Below, in pieces: positions 30,122 through 38,713 of a stretch of DNA of 64,000 bases. Position numbers and translations under genes: made by a program. Location of the stretch: positions 496,001-560,000 of the forward strand of contig NZ_JAHUZB010000001.1 of NCBI RefSeq assembly GCF_019218635.1. Reading direction: 5' to 3'. Under the pieces are notes generated by a model, which did not search any database, had not been told where the DNA came from, and was given only the letters and a program-made list of their open reading frames with translations. Origin of the DNA: Enterococcus alishanensis. GTDB lineage: Bacteria > Bacillota > Bacilli > Lactobacillales > Enterococcaceae. How positions within the stretch are numbered: position 1 is the stretch's first letter; each line of letters begins with the position of its first letter.

Positions 30122-31462
30122 ATGAAAAAATTGAGGAATGTTTCTAGAATCCACAGTATTCAATATATCCCTTTGGGCTTTTTAGCATTGATTCTGATAG
30201 GTAGTGGTTTATTAACATTGCCTTTTTTTAGTCAGTCGGGTGAAACAACACCCTTTATTGATGCACTATTTACCGCTACATCGGCTACATGCGTTACTGG
30301 ATTGACCACTTTGCCGACAGATTTACATTGGAATTTTGGTGGGCAAGCCATTATTTTATGTTTAATTGAAGTCGGTGGTTTAGGCTTTATGATGATCCCT
30401 ATTTTATTTTTTTCAATGTTTCGAATGAAGGTGGGATTGCGAGCACGGATTGTTTTGCAAGAAGCCTTAAATTTGGAGTCATTGTCTGGAGTCATGAAAT
30501 TAATGCTTTATATTATTCGGCTGGCTCTATGTATTCAATTATTAGGAACCTTCTTGTTGGCAATAGATTTTTTACCTAAATATGGTATTGCGCAAGGACT
30601 TTGGTTGAGCATATTTCATGCTGTATCAGCTTTTTGTAATGCTGGCTTTGATTTATTTGGCGATAGCATGGTGGGATTTGAAGATAATCCTTATGTCTTA
30701 ATGATTATTGCCGGCTTGATTATTGCTGGTGGGCTGGGTTTTATCGTGTGGCGAGATTTGTTGGATTTTACAAAAAGGAAAAAATTCTCTCTTCATAGTA
30801 AAATTGCTTTGACCGTGACGATTGGCTTATTAGTTGTCGGAACTGGATTGTTCTATCTAACTGAAACTAATGGAAATGGTGGCTTAACTAGATTAGTTGA
30901 TATGTTCTTTTTAGCTGTCACGCCAAGAACAGCCGGCTTTTTCTCGATCGATTATTTCAAAATGAGCTCTGCTGGGATTATTGTGACAATCCTTTTGATG
31001 TTTATTGGAGGAACGTCGGGTTCGACAGCTGGTGGGTTAAAGACGACTACCTTCGGAGTATTATTGATTCAAATATTTTCAATGCTAAGAGGGCGTAATA
31101 AAGCAGAAGCTTTCGGTCGAACGATCAAACCATCAGTGGTCTTTAAAGCTCTAACAATGTTCTTTTTAGCTTTGTCGATTTGTATCGTTGCGGTGGTGAT
31201 TTTATCAATTACGGAAGAATTGCCTACAACTGCTGGAGTGGAATATTTCTTTTTTGAAGTTGTCTCAGCTTTTGGAACAGTTGGCTTAACTATGGGATTG
31301 ACACCTGATTTGACAGTAGTTGGCAAATTAGTCATCATTTTGTTGATGTATATTGGTCGGGTAGGAATCTTGACCATTGGCTTGTCATTGACTATTCAGA
31401 TTGCAAAAAATCAAGCAACTGGACACTATAAATTGCCAGAAGAAAGTGTCATGATCGGATAA
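30122..31462 (+). CDS. ntpJ: K+ transporter subunit NtpJ (KtrB/TrkH superfamily)
   Basis: 446 residues, four M1-P-M2 repeats. The selectivity-filter glycines lie in TSATCVTG (about 57-63), SAFCNAGF (about 170-177), TPRTAGF (about 265-271) and SAFGTVGL (about 383-390). In E. hirae NtpJ is a Na+-dependent K+ uptake protein independent of the ATPase itself and works with a KtrA-type regulator, which is not in this window. Co-transcription couples Na+ export to K+ import. Last gene of the operon. Confidence 0.95.
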   Translation: MKKLRNVSRIHSIQYIPLGFLALILIGSGLLTLPFFSQSGETTPFIDALFTATSATCVTGLTTLPTDLHWNFGGQAIILCLIEVGGLGFMMIPILFFSMFRMKVGLRARIVLQEALNLESLSGVMKLMLYIIRLALCIQLLGTFLLAIDFLPKYGIAQGLWLSIFHAVSAFCNAGFDLFGDSMVGFEDNPYVLMIIAGLIIAGGLGFIVWRDLLDFTKRKKFSLHSKIALTVTIGLLVVGTGLFYLTETNGNGGLTRLVDMFFLAVTPRTAGFFSIDYFKMSSAGIIVTILLMFIGGTSGSTAGGLKTTTFGVLLIQIFSMLRGRNKAEAFGRTIKPSVVFKALTMFFLALSICIVAVVILSITEELPTTAGVEYFFFEVVSAFGTVGLTMGLTPDLTVVGKLVIILLMYIGRVGILTIGLSLTIQIAKNQATGHYKLPEESVMIG

Positions 31463-31463
31463 A

Positions 31464-31496
31464 AAAAGGTGAACTGAATTTTCAGTTCACCTTTTG
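31464..31496. terminator. ntp operon terminator, bidirectional
   Basis: Perfect 14-bp stem (31464-31477 with 31482-31495) with a 4-base loop between the convergent ntpJ and gloA genes. Confidence 0.9.
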
Positions 31497-31497
31497 A

Positions 31498-31869
31498 TTA
31501 GGCACGAATAACTTCGATTTTGTAACCATCAGGATCAACGATAAAATAATAAGAAGGATCAGTACCAGGTAATCCTTTTAAATCTGTTACGTTAAAGCCA
31601 GCTGCTTGATGCTTTTCATGTAATGCTTCCAAATCATCTACGCTGATAGCGATATGACCATAACCGTTACCTAAGTCATAAGCTTCATGATCGTAATTAT
31701 AAGTTAATTCCAATTCGTAGTCATCTCCAGCTAAGGTCAAGTAAACCAAAGTGAATTTTGATTCAGGAAAATCTCTACGGCGAGAAACTTCGAAATCGAA
31801 AGCTTTTTGATAAAAAGCTAGTGAAGCATCCAAATCCTTTACACGAACACAAATATGAGCCATTTTCAT
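31498..31869 (-). CDS. gloA: Lactoylglutathione lyase (glyoxalase I)
   Basis: 123 residues in two VOC-fold repeats. Converts the hemithioacetal of methylglyoxal and glutathione to lactoylglutathione. Metal ligands can be placed at H5, E54, H72 and E119, matching the E. coli pattern H5/E56/H74/E122. The start MKMAHICVRVKDLD follows an AGGAGG site in the minus direction; a second ATG two codons in is possible. An extended -10 (TGCTATGAT) lies at 31941-31949 on the minus strand. The nearby aldo/keto reductase could serve the same detoxification, but this is inference. Confidence 0.92.
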   Translation of the reverse strand: MKMAHICVRVKDLDASLAFYQKAFDFEVSRRRDFPESKFTLVYLTLAGDDYELELTYNYDHEAYDLGNGYGHIAISVDDLEALHEKHQAAGFNVTDLKGLPGTDPSYYFIVDPDGYKIEVIRA

Positions 31870-32042
31870 AAATATATTTCCTCCTATTTAATCCACGTAA
31901 GAAAAATAAGTGAAGTGGATTGAAATGAATTGTTAACTGTATCATAGCATAATTAAAAAAGAAGCTGGAAATATTTGCTTGTTGGCTTGTTTGTGGGATT
32001 TTTATCAGGTAAACTAAAATAAAACATCTTAGGAGGAGAATT

Positions 32043-32477
32043 ATGATTCCAACATTTGGTACGAAAGAAGAAAAAGATTATCAGGCACGTTATGCAGCTT
32101 ATGCGATTTTAGTTAATCAACACGGGAAGATAGCGATCGTGGAAGCGCCAAATGGAGCATTCTTTTTACCAGGTGGAGAAATCGAAGGTTCTGAAACGAA
32201 AGAAGAAGCGATTGATCGCGAGATGATGGAAGAATTAGGTTTTAAAGTCGACTTGGCAGAATACTTGGGTCAGGCAGACGAGTATTTCTATTCCCGCCAT
32301 CGAGATACTTATTTTTATAATCCAGGCTATTTTTTTGTAGCAAAAAATTGGGAAAAAGTTTCTGAACCAACCGAAGAAGGAAGTTTGAGCCGCTGGGTTG
32401 CTCCTGAAGAGGCCATGGTTTTATTAAAAAGAGGCAGCCATAAATGGGCTGTTGAAAATTGGTTAAAAAAAGTTTAG
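32043..32477 (+). CDS. NUDIX hydrolase
   Basis: 144 residues. A complete NUDIX box occupies about residues 42-64: GEIEGSE, seven residues, then REMMEELGF, fitting Gx5Ex7REUxEExGU exactly. The family cleaves nucleoside diphosphates linked to another moiety; the substrate cannot be told. The opening PTFGTKEEKDYQARYAAYAILVN resembles MutT-like proteins of enterococci and streptococci. AGGAGGAG ribosome site; its stop codon lies in the terminator stem. Confidence 0.92.
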   Translation: MIPTFGTKEEKDYQARYAAYAILVNQHGKIAIVEAPNGAFFLPGGEIEGSETKEEAIDREMMEELGFKVDLAEYLGQADEYFYSRHRDTYFYNPGYFFVAKNWEKVSEPTEEGSLSRWVAPEEAMVLLKRGSHKWAVENWLKKV

Positions 32478-32512
32478 TGACCGACAACATGTGGTCACTA
32501 AACTTTTTTTTA
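32465..32512. terminator. Bidirectional terminator
   Basis: Perfect 18-bp stem (32465-32482 with 32493-32510), 10-base loop, between the convergent NUDIX and HD genes; it includes the NUDIX stop codon. Confidence 0.92.
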
Positions 32513-33853
32513 TTTTGCCAATGCACCATTGTGAATGTGGCTACTGAAAGCTTGATAATAATCTTCAAACAAATTTGTCGGATCTTTTTGAATCATTTCT
32601 TTTGGAAAATAAAAACGAGCATCCCCTTGCCCTTGACCTGCTAGAGCTGCAACCAACTGACTGGCTTTCGATAATTCCACCAATGAGCCATCTTTTTCCA
32701 TTAGTTCTATTTGAGTGCGATGACGTCCTTGTTCGGGGCGGTAAAAGTCGTAAGGTAAGTCGTAACTGGAATTTATTGCTGTATAATAATTAGGGTTAAA
32801 ACCAGCTTTTTCCACTAAATCCCGCATGATTGGTAGATTAGGGTTGTCAACTGAATCAATCGTAATTGATTTCAATGGTTTACGATCTAGAAATCGGCGA
32901 GCCAGATCACTTAAAATCAAATCTTTTTCCGAAATCCACTGAGAAAAGTAGGTATTTAATACACCGTCATCTAAACGTAGATAATCTTCTAAAGTAAATT
33001 TCCCTTTTAAAAAGGGTTTTAAAAATTGTGAATGGTACTCGAATAATTGATTGTCCTCATGGAATAATTCATGGGCGCGATCTAATAAATGAGCCAATAT
33101 TACTTCCATGCCACGAGAAACAGGATGAAAATAAACTTGAACATACATTTGATAACGGCTGACAATATAATCTTCAACTGCATGCATCCCATTGATTGAA
33201 AAGGCAATTCCACCGCGATAAGGACGAATTACTCGTAAGATTCTAGTTAAATCAAAGGTCCCATATTCTGTGCCGGTAAAATAAGCATCTCGTAATAAAT
33301 AATCCATCCGGTCAGCGTCAATTTGACTAGAAATCATTTGTACGACCTGTTGATTAGGATAGGTTTTAGTTATGACGCTAGCAACCTTTTCAGGAAACCC
33401 TTCAGCCACCCGATTTAAAATTTGAAATACTTCTGTTTCCGGTGAAGTGATAATTGCGACTGTTAAAGCTTCATGATCAGTATTAAAAATATGCTCAAAG
33501 GTATGGGAATAGGGACCGTGGCCCACATCGTGTAATAAAGCGGCACATAAAGTAACCAAACGCTGACTGTCATCCCAACCATCAGGACCAATTTTTTCAA
33601 TTGAATAGTTACGTTTAAAAATATCGCAAATCTGACGCGTGATTTCATATACGCCAAGTGAATGGGCAAAACGGCTATGTTCGGCACCGTGAAAAGTAAA
33701 AGATGAGGTGCCTAACTGTTTGATTCGTCTTAAACGTTGTACTTCGCGAGAATTAATCAAATCTAAAATCACTTGATGTTGGACATGGATATAATTATGG
33801 ACCGGGTCACGAAAAACTTTTTCCATTGGTAATGCTTGATTATTAATTTTCAT
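32510..33853 (-). CDS. HD-domain dNTP triphosphohydrolase (YwfO/EF1143 type)
   Basis: 447 residues. HD-superfamily metal hydrolase. The metal-binding residues are H64 (HSRFAHSLG), the H108-D109 pair (LLHDVGHGPYSH) and an Asp in SSQIDADRMDYLLRD near 190. The E. faecalis homologue EF1143 is a dNTPase with allosteric nucleotide control, structurally akin to SAMHD1; the same role is likely. It overlaps the lipL gene by 11 bp, and an AGAGGTG site precedes ATG 33853. The pair forms a minus-strand operon. Confidence 0.9.
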   Translation of the reverse strand: MKINNQALPMEKVFRDPVHNYIHVQHQVILDLINSREVQRLRRIKQLGTSSFTFHGAEHSRFAHSLGVYEITRQICDIFKRNYSIEKIGPDGWDDSQRLVTLCAALLHDVGHGPYSHTFEHIFNTDHEALTVAIITSPETEVFQILNRVAEGFPEKVASVITKTYPNQQVVQMISSQIDADRMDYLLRDAYFTGTEYGTFDLTRILRVIRPYRGGIAFSINGMHAVEDYIVSRYQMYVQVYFHPVSRGMEVILAHLLDRAHELFHEDNQLFEYHSQFLKPFLKGKFTLEDYLRLDDGVLNTYFSQWISEKDLILSDLARRFLDRKPLKSITIDSVDNPNLPIMRDLVEKAGFNPNYYTAINSSYDLPYDFYRPEQGRHRTQIELMEKDGSLVELSKASQLVAALAGQGQGDARFYFPKEMIQKDPTNLFEDYYQAFSSHIHNGALAK

Positions 33854-34646
33854 GAGTCACCTCTGTTAGTAGTTGGTTGCGCTGAATCATGCTATCGATT
33901 CGCTTGCGGTAGTCTTCTGTATGGTAAAAATTTTCTAAAAAGTCTGTCTGATGATCAATTGATAAGGGTGCAATTAAGTCCGCTTTAATTTCTTCGACGG
34001 ATAGATTTGTTTGATACGCATCAGCGAGAGTTGTCATACTATTTGGATTAACTGGTGGGTAACCATGTTCACCAAAATCTTTTTTAAGTCCAGCTAAATA
34101 AAAATCTCTGACAATTTCCCCACGTTCGAATTGCTTTCCATTGACACTTAAATACATCATAATAGCCACACCGTCTTTCACACGACGTTGTGCAATCCCA
34201 GCAATTTTTTTGCCAGCTAAAGACAAGTCAAATTTTCCTGGACAATAAGAATCAGTGACTTCTCCACTAATTAAGGGTTGTTTTGCAATCATCGTTTGTT
34301 CTAACCAAGCAATCATTTTTTGATAGCCTTGATCAATTGATAAATCTCCTTTTGGCAAAATTAAGGAGACATTCAAAATGCCCAAATCGCTGATTACACC
34401 TAAGCCACCAGCATTTCTAAGCAAAGCTTGATAGTCAGTTTGTTGGATAGATTTTAACCCATCTGCCAAAAAAGGAACACGGCTGTCTTTCATGCCTAAG
34501 ATTAACGTTTTATCTAATTGCCAAAAATGTATGATAGGTTGTTTCTGATCACCTGCAAAGGCTGTTAGCACATCGGTTAGAGCAAAAGGGGAGAAATTTT
34601 CTGATGGTTTTACTAAGCCTTGATCAAAAAATAATAGTTTATCCAT
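33843..34646 (-). CDS. lipL: Octanoyl-[GcvH]:protein N-octanoyltransferase (LipL type)
   Basis: 267 residues of the biotin/lipoate ligase fold. LipL moves octanoyl or lipoyl groups from GcvH to E2 subunits through a Cys thioester. The catalytic candidates are C135 (DSYCPGKFDLS) and K147 (AGKKIAGIAQRR); the RNAGGLGVISDLGILNVSL substrate loop near 78-96 matches. It could alternatively be a lipoate ligase-like protein, but the Cys loop favours LipL. First gene of the minus-strand pair with the HD protein. Confidence 0.82.
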   Translation of the reverse strand: MDKLLFFDQGLVKPSENFSPFALTDVLTAFAGDQKQPIIHFWQLDKTLILGMKDSRVPFLADGLKSIQQTDYQALLRNAGGLGVISDLGILNVSLILPKGDLSIDQGYQKMIAWLEQTMIAKQPLISGEVTDSYCPGKFDLSLAGKKIAGIAQRRVKDGVAIMMYLSVNGKQFERGEIVRDFYLAGLKKDFGEHGYPPVNPNSMTTLADAYQTNLSVEEIKADLIAPLSIDHQTDFLENFYHTEDYRKRIDSMIQRNQLLTEVTHEN

Positions 34647-34732
34647 AATAGCTCCTTCATTTGAATTTTCTTCATTATTATAAACAATATTTGGTAGTTA
34701 TTGGATTAATCTGCTTAAAAAGTTAGAAGTAG

Positions 34733-34738
34733 TTGACA
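34733..34738 (+). promoter_or_regulatory. -35 element before the DUF1934 gene
   Basis: Perfect TTGACA 48 bp before the start codon; the -10 is A/T-rich and ambiguous (34756-34766). Confidence 0.4.
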
Positions 34739-34785
34739 AAAATTAAAAAACCGTCAAAAATATATGCTGAAAGGGGCGGATTCAA

Positions 34786-35220
34786 ATGAGTATCCAACAA
34801 GGAAGTCCAGCAAAAATAAAATTACGTACAACAGTGATTCAAAATAATCAAAAAGAAGAATTTGCCTTCGATTTAAATGGCCAAGTTGTTCAAATGGGAG
34901 ATACGCTTTACATTCGTTATAAAGAAAAACAAGAAGATGGAGAGACTGTCCCAGTGACAGTAAAAATCACGCCTGACAGCACAATATCCATCATTCGCTC
35001 TGGCAATGTTCGCATGCAGATGAAATTTGCTTATCGAAAGAAGATGGATACGAACTATCGGACACCTTATGGGATTTTTCTAATTTCTACTTATACAGAA
35101 GATTTACATGTCAGTTTAAAAGACCGGCCGTTTTCTGGAATCGTGACAATCGATTATGGTTTGTACATGAAAGATGCCAAAGTGGGTGACTATCATATGG
35201 TATTAGAATTTACCACTTAA
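34786..35220 (+). CDS. DUF1934 beta-barrel protein (YwiB type)
   Basis: 144 residues. The pattern IKLRTTVIQNNQKEEFAFDLNGQ, then IRYKE, then RMQMKFAYRKKMDTNYRTPYG and a closing DYGLYMKDAKVGDYHMVLEF is the DUF1934 calycin-like barrel. The function is unknown; ywiB sits near argS and rpoE in Bacillus, and rpoE follows here too, which supports the call. AAAGGGG ribosome site. Confidence 0.9.
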   Translation: MSIQQGSPAKIKLRTTVIQNNQKEEFAFDLNGQVVQMGDTLYIRYKEKQEDGETVPVTVKITPDSTISIIRSGNVRMQMKFAYRKKMDTNYRTPYGIFLISTYTEDLHVSLKDRPFSGIVTIDYGLYMKDAKVGDYHMVLEFTT

Positions 35221-35232
35221 GAAAAGAAAGGT

Positions 35233-35261
35233 TTGCTTTTTGAAGATCAATTTTGTATGAT
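35233..35261 (+). promoter_or_regulatory. rpoE promoter
   Basis: TTGCTT (35233-35238), 17-bp spacer, TATGAT (35256-35261). Confidence 0.6.
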
Positions 35262-35292
35262 AAAGAGTAGACTTTGAAAGGACGTGTCATAC

Positions 35293-35910
35293 TTGGAACT
35301 TAGTATATTTGAGAGCTTAAACAAAGATGAATTGTCAATGATTGAAGTGGCTCATGCAATTTTAGAAGAACGTGCCGATGTGATGGATTTTTCTGATTTG
35401 GTTAACCAAATTCAAAATTATTTAGGCAAATCTGATGGAGAAATTCGTGATGCTTTGGCACAATTCTATACTGATTTAAATATTGATGGCAGTTTCATTT
35501 CTTTAGGCGACAATCGTTGGGGCTTACGCTCATGGTATGCGATTGATTCCATCGATGAAGAAGTCAACCATGGTTTGGAAGACGATGAAGAAGATGCGCC
35601 ACGTCGTAAGAAACGTAAAAAAGTGAATGCCTTCATTAATGATGATGAAGATGCAATTGACTATAACGATGACGATCCAGAAGATACAGATCTTGTGGAC
35701 GATGAAGAAGATGAAATCGATGACGATGACGATGATGACGATGATGATGAAATCGCAGAATACAATACTGATTTACAAGAAATCGGTGCTGATGAAGAAA
35801 ATGAAGATGATGAAGAAATCGTACCCGGCGGAATCGAAGATGAATTAAGCGTTATTGACGATGATGATTTCGACGATGATGATGAAGATGACGACGAAGA
35901 GGATATTTAA
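35293..35910 (+). CDS. rpoE: RNA polymerase delta subunit
   Basis: 205 residues. Delta makes Gram-positive RNA polymerase more selective and speeds its recycling. The folded HARE-HTH domain covers about residues 1-90 ([28 protein letters not shown] and [12 protein letters not shown]); the rest is disordered and almost wholly Asp/Glu, with runs of Asp. Start choice: GTG 35284 touches the GAAAGGA site, while TTG 35293 is 10 bp from it and yields the family start MELSIFE, so TTG is preferred. pyrG, its neighbour in Bacillus, is about 20 kb away here. Confidence 0.94.
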   Translation: MELSIFESLNKDELSMIEVAHAILEERADVMDFSDLVNQIQNYLGKSDGEIRDALAQFYTDLNIDGSFISLGDNRWGLRSWYAIDSIDEEVNHGLEDDEEDAPRRKKRKKVNAFINDDEDAIDYNDDDPEDTDLVDDEEDEIDDDDDDDDDDEIAEYNTDLQEIGADEENEDDEEIVPGGIEDELSVIDDDDFDDDDEDDDEEDI

Positions 35911-35913
35911 AGG

Positions 35914-35951
35914 AAAAATGCCAAGTGAGCGATTGCTTACTTGGCATTTTT
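35914..35951 (+). terminator. rpoE terminator
   Basis: 17-bp stem with one G-U pair (35914-35930 with 35935-35951), 4-base loop. Confidence 0.9.
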
Positions 35952-35955
35952 AAAT

Positions 35956-35982
35956 AAAAAAACTCGCCGATTGAAGGGCGAG
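35956..35982 (-). terminator. tRNA-Arg transcript terminator
   Basis: Read on the minus strand: 6-bp GC-rich stem (35963-35968 with 35977-35982) followed by seven U. About 45 bp after the tRNA 3' end. Confidence 0.75.
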
Positions 35983-36026
35983 GAAGCTTTAAAAAAATAA
36001 AAAATTCAGTTATACTTGTAAAAAAA

Positions 36027-36098
36027 CGCGCCCTGAGGGAATCGAACCCCCGTCTCAAGAACCGGAATCTTACGTGATATCCACTACACTAAGGGCGC
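36027..36098 (-). tRNA. tRNA-Arg (anticodon CCG)
   Basis: 72 bases fold as a complete cloverleaf on the minus strand: 7-bp acceptor stem, D arm, a 5-bp anticodon stem with loop TTCCGGT (anticodon CCG, decoding CGG), 4-base variable loop and a GGGGG/CCCTC T arm with TTCGATT. The discriminator is G. CCA is not encoded; the 3' end runs straight into a run of six T. A single isolated tRNA between rpoE and rpoN. Confidence 0.93.
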
Positions 36099-36151
36099 AG
36101 GCACAATTGATAGTTTAGCATAAAAATTAGAAAATACAAGGGGAAATTCCA

Positions 36152-37453
36152 ATGAAGTTTCAACAACAACAAAGTCAAAAACAACAACAGACGCAAAAAT
36201 TGGCCATGACCCAACAATTACAGCAATCTATCCAAATTTTACAATATAATACTGAAGAACTGTTAACTTTTGTTGAAAGTGAAGCTTTGGAAAATCCATT
36301 AATCGAAGTCCGGGCACCAAAACTGCAAAGTGATTTAATGAAGAGTCAAAGTCCCGCCAGTCAAGACAATCAAACAATTCAAATTCCTGATGTACAAATC
36401 TCCCTGTTTGAATATGTAATGAATCAGATTCATCTAAATTATCGTGATACTTTTTTACGCAAAATTGTTCTAGTTCTTGCGGAATCACTAGATTTAAATG
36501 GTTATTTGCGCGTAGATGAGGCAGAAGTTAAAGCCCAACTTCAGGCTAGTGACATTCAATTTTTAGATGGCTTAACCTTATTACAACAATTAGATCCTGC
36601 TGGTGTAGGCGCTAGGAGCTTGCAGGAATGTTTAATGCTTCAGACAGAGCGAGATGACAATGCACCTGAACTAGCTTATTTAATATTAGAAGAAGCCTTT
36701 GAAGCGATTGCCAATCGACAGTTTCAGCAGATTGCCAAGAAATATCAATTGAGTTTACCAGAAGTACAAAATATTTTAGACTATATTCGTAGTTTGGATC
36801 CTTTTCCCGGAGCAAGCTTTGGAGATAATCAAGCGGAATTTATTATTCCAGATCTGACTTTAATGAGAGACGGCGAAAAGTTAAACGTGGTCTCTAACCG
36901 ACGAGGTCAATTGAAAGTGAATTTCCAAACCAAGTATTTTGAGCGATTAAGCAAAGAAGCGGATGAAGAGACATTACAATATTTAAAAGAAAAACAGCAA
37001 CGTTTCCAATGGTTGGAAAAAACTTTGGGTCAGCGGCAAGATACAATTTTAACTGTTGGAGAGATTATTGTTGAGCGGCAGAAAGATTTCTTCTTAAATC
37101 AATCTGGTGCCTTAAAACCGCTTCAATTGAAAGAAATTGCTGAAATTGCGGGTGTTCATGAATCAACTATTAGCCGCGCTGTCAATGGAAAGTATATTGA
37201 AACAGATTTTGGGACCTTTGAGTTGCGTCAATTTTTTGTTAATAAAGTTAATAATGAAGATAGTTCAGCTGATGGTATTAAGTTGAAGATTAAAGAAATG
37301 ATTGATCAAGAAGACAAAAATAAGCCACTGTCTGATCAAAAGTTAGTTGAATTATTAGCAAACGATGGCGAAAAATTATCTCGCCGAACGGTTGCAAAAT
37401 ATCGTGAAAATTTGAAAATTCCAAGTTCTGCTAAGAGAAAACGTTTTGATTAA
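36152..37453 (+). CDS. rpoN: RNA polymerase sigma-54 factor
   Basis: 433 residues. Region I is Gln-rich (MKFQQQQSQKQQQTQKLAMTQQLQQSIQILQ). The core-binding region is central, and the C-terminus has the HTH (LKEIAEIAGVHESTISRAVNGKYIET, about 327-352) and a slightly varied RpoN box, SRRTVAKYREN, near 410-420. In enterococci sigma-54 drives mannose-type and other PTS operons with LevR-like activators; none is in this window. AAGGGG ribosome site; monocistronic. Confidence 0.95.
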   Translation: MKFQQQQSQKQQQTQKLAMTQQLQQSIQILQYNTEELLTFVESEALENPLIEVRAPKLQSDLMKSQSPASQDNQTIQIPDVQISLFEYVMNQIHLNYRDTFLRKIVLVLAESLDLNGYLRVDEAEVKAQLQASDIQFLDGLTLLQQLDPAGVGARSLQECLMLQTERDDNAPELAYLILEEAFEAIANRQFQQIAKKYQLSLPEVQNILDYIRSLDPFPGASFGDNQAEFIIPDLTLMRDGEKLNVVSNRRGQLKVNFQTKYFERLSKEADEETLQYLKEKQQRFQWLEKTLGQRQDTILTVGEIIVERQKDFFLNQSGALKPLQLKEIAEIAGVHESTISRAVNGKYIETDFGTFELRQFFVNKVNNEDSSADGIKLKIKEMIDQEDKNKPLSDQKLVELLANDGEKLSRRTVAKYRENLKIPSSAKRKRFD

Positions 37454-37548
37454 GCCAAGGGGGAAACTTCTTGGTTTTTTATCTTGCAGAAAATGGAAAA
37501 AACTGATACACTCTGTTTTGTAGGAAGTTTGAAATAAATGAGTTTATT

Positions 37549-37576
37549 TTTACAATTTCTTACTTTTTTTTAAGCT
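37549..37576 (+). promoter_or_regulatory. Possible cggR-gap operon promoter
   Basis: TTTACA (37549-37554) with a weak TAAGCT (37571-37576), 16-bp spacer, just before the CggR operator. The rest of the 181-bp spacer shows no open frame. Confidence 0.35.
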
Positions 37577-37580
37577 TGAT

Positions 37581-37615
37581 GGGTCAAAAAAAGTCTATGA
37601 GGGACTAATTAAGTC
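37581..37615. promoter_or_regulatory. CggR operator (two direct repeats)
   Basis: Two copies of GGG(A/T)C-N6-AGTC, at 37581-37595 and 37601-37615, spaced 20 bp. This is the arrangement of the Bacillus CggR operator (CGGGAC-N6-TGTC twice). CggR bound here would block the cggR-gap operon until fructose-1,6-bisphosphate accumulates. Confidence 0.85.
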
Positions 37616-37634
37616 CAAAGGCGGAGGATTCCTT

Positions 37635-38672
37635 TTGTTAAGTGAATTAAAAGTATTGGAAACAATCGTCCCTGACATTTTAGAACAAGTCAATAAGCGC
37701 TACCGAATTTTGCAAAGTATTTTTTGGATGCAACCGATTGGACGTCGAAATCTTGCTGAATCACTTCATCTAACAGAACGTGTTTTAAGAAGTGAAACAG
37801 ATTTTTTACGAGAACATCAGTTAATCGATGCAACAAAAAGTGGCATGCAGTTAACCGATAAAGGTACGGCATTACTCGCTCAGTTGGAAGACTTAATGGA
37901 TCAGTTCTTTGGAATGGATCAATTGGAAAAAAAGCTAGCTGACGAACTAGGGATTGAACGCTGTTTAATTGTTTCAGGAAATTCTGACGAACAGCCTAAG
38001 GTTATTAGTGATTTCGGTACAATCATTGATGAAACATTAAATGAAAGACTTCCCGATGGAGAAAATATTATTGCAGTAATGGGTGGCACAACCATGGCGG
38101 AAATTGCACAGCAATTGACTCCATTGGAACGAGCCAATCGCCACAATATATTTGTACCTGCTCGCGGAGGAATAGGTGAATCAGTTTCGATTCAAGCCAA
38201 TTCTGTCAGCGCGACCATGGCAGCAAATGCCCGTGGAACCCATCGTGTTTTATATGTTCCAGAACAGCTAAGTCAAGCTGCCTATCATACATTGTTAAAA
38301 GAACCAGCTATTAAAAGTGTTTTAGAGACAATTAAAAATGCTGATTGTGTGGTTCATAGTATTGGTCGCGCGTTGCATATGGCAGGTCGACGAAAAATGA
38401 GTGAGGAAGAAATTCTTCATTTAAAAAAAGAAAACGCCGTAGCAGAATCATTCGGTTATTTCTTTAATGAATATGGTGAAATTGTTTATCGGGCACCGAG
38501 AATTGGACTTTCTTTAGAAGATGTTCAAAAGTTGCCGATTGTACTAGCAGTTGCCGGTGGTAGATTAAAAGCCAAAGCAGTTGTTGCTTACATGCACAAT
38601 GCACCAAAACAAACGTGGCTGATTACTGATGAAGCCGCAGCAAATGAGATTTTAAAAGGGCCTACCCTTTAA
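37635..38672 (+). CDS. cggR: Central glycolytic genes regulator CggR (SorC family)
   Basis: 345 residues. The N-terminal winged helix (about 20-75) is followed by the SorC sugar-phosphate-binding domain with [15 protein letters not shown] near 155-170 and the [15 protein letters not shown] block near 182. In Bacillus it represses gapA-pgk-tpi-pgm-eno and is relieved by fructose-1,6-bisphosphate. The start is TTG: GGAGG lies 7 bp upstream and the frame begins there. First gene of the glycolytic operon, next to its own operator. Confidence 0.94.
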   Translation: MLSELKVLETIVPDILEQVNKRYRILQSIFWMQPIGRRNLAESLHLTERVLRSETDFLREHQLIDATKSGMQLTDKGTALLAQLEDLMDQFFGMDQLEKKLADELGIERCLIVSGNSDEQPKVISDFGTIIDETLNERLPDGENIIAVMGGTTMAEIAQQLTPLERANRHNIFVPARGGIGESVSIQANSVSATMAANARGTHRVLYVPEQLSQAAYHTLLKEPAIKSVLETIKNADCVVHSIGRALHMAGRRKMSEEEILHLKKENAVAESFGYFFNEYGEIVYRAPRIGLSLEDVQKLPIVLAVAGGRLKAKAVVAYMHNAPKQTWLITDEAAANEILKGPTL

Positions 38673-38713
38673 AAATAAAAAAATTTTTTACATCCCTGAG
38701 GAGGAAATCTTTA

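Noticed and set aside
35627-35848. 73-codon Met/Lys-rich frame inside rpoE
   Set aside because: Out-of-frame shadow of the Asp/Glu-coding repeats (GATGAT/GAAGAT) of the delta subunit.
35640-35905. GAT/GAC-rich short repeats that look like a microsatellite or CRISPR-like array
   Set aside because: They encode the acidic tail of RpoE, are irregular in length, and have no spacers.
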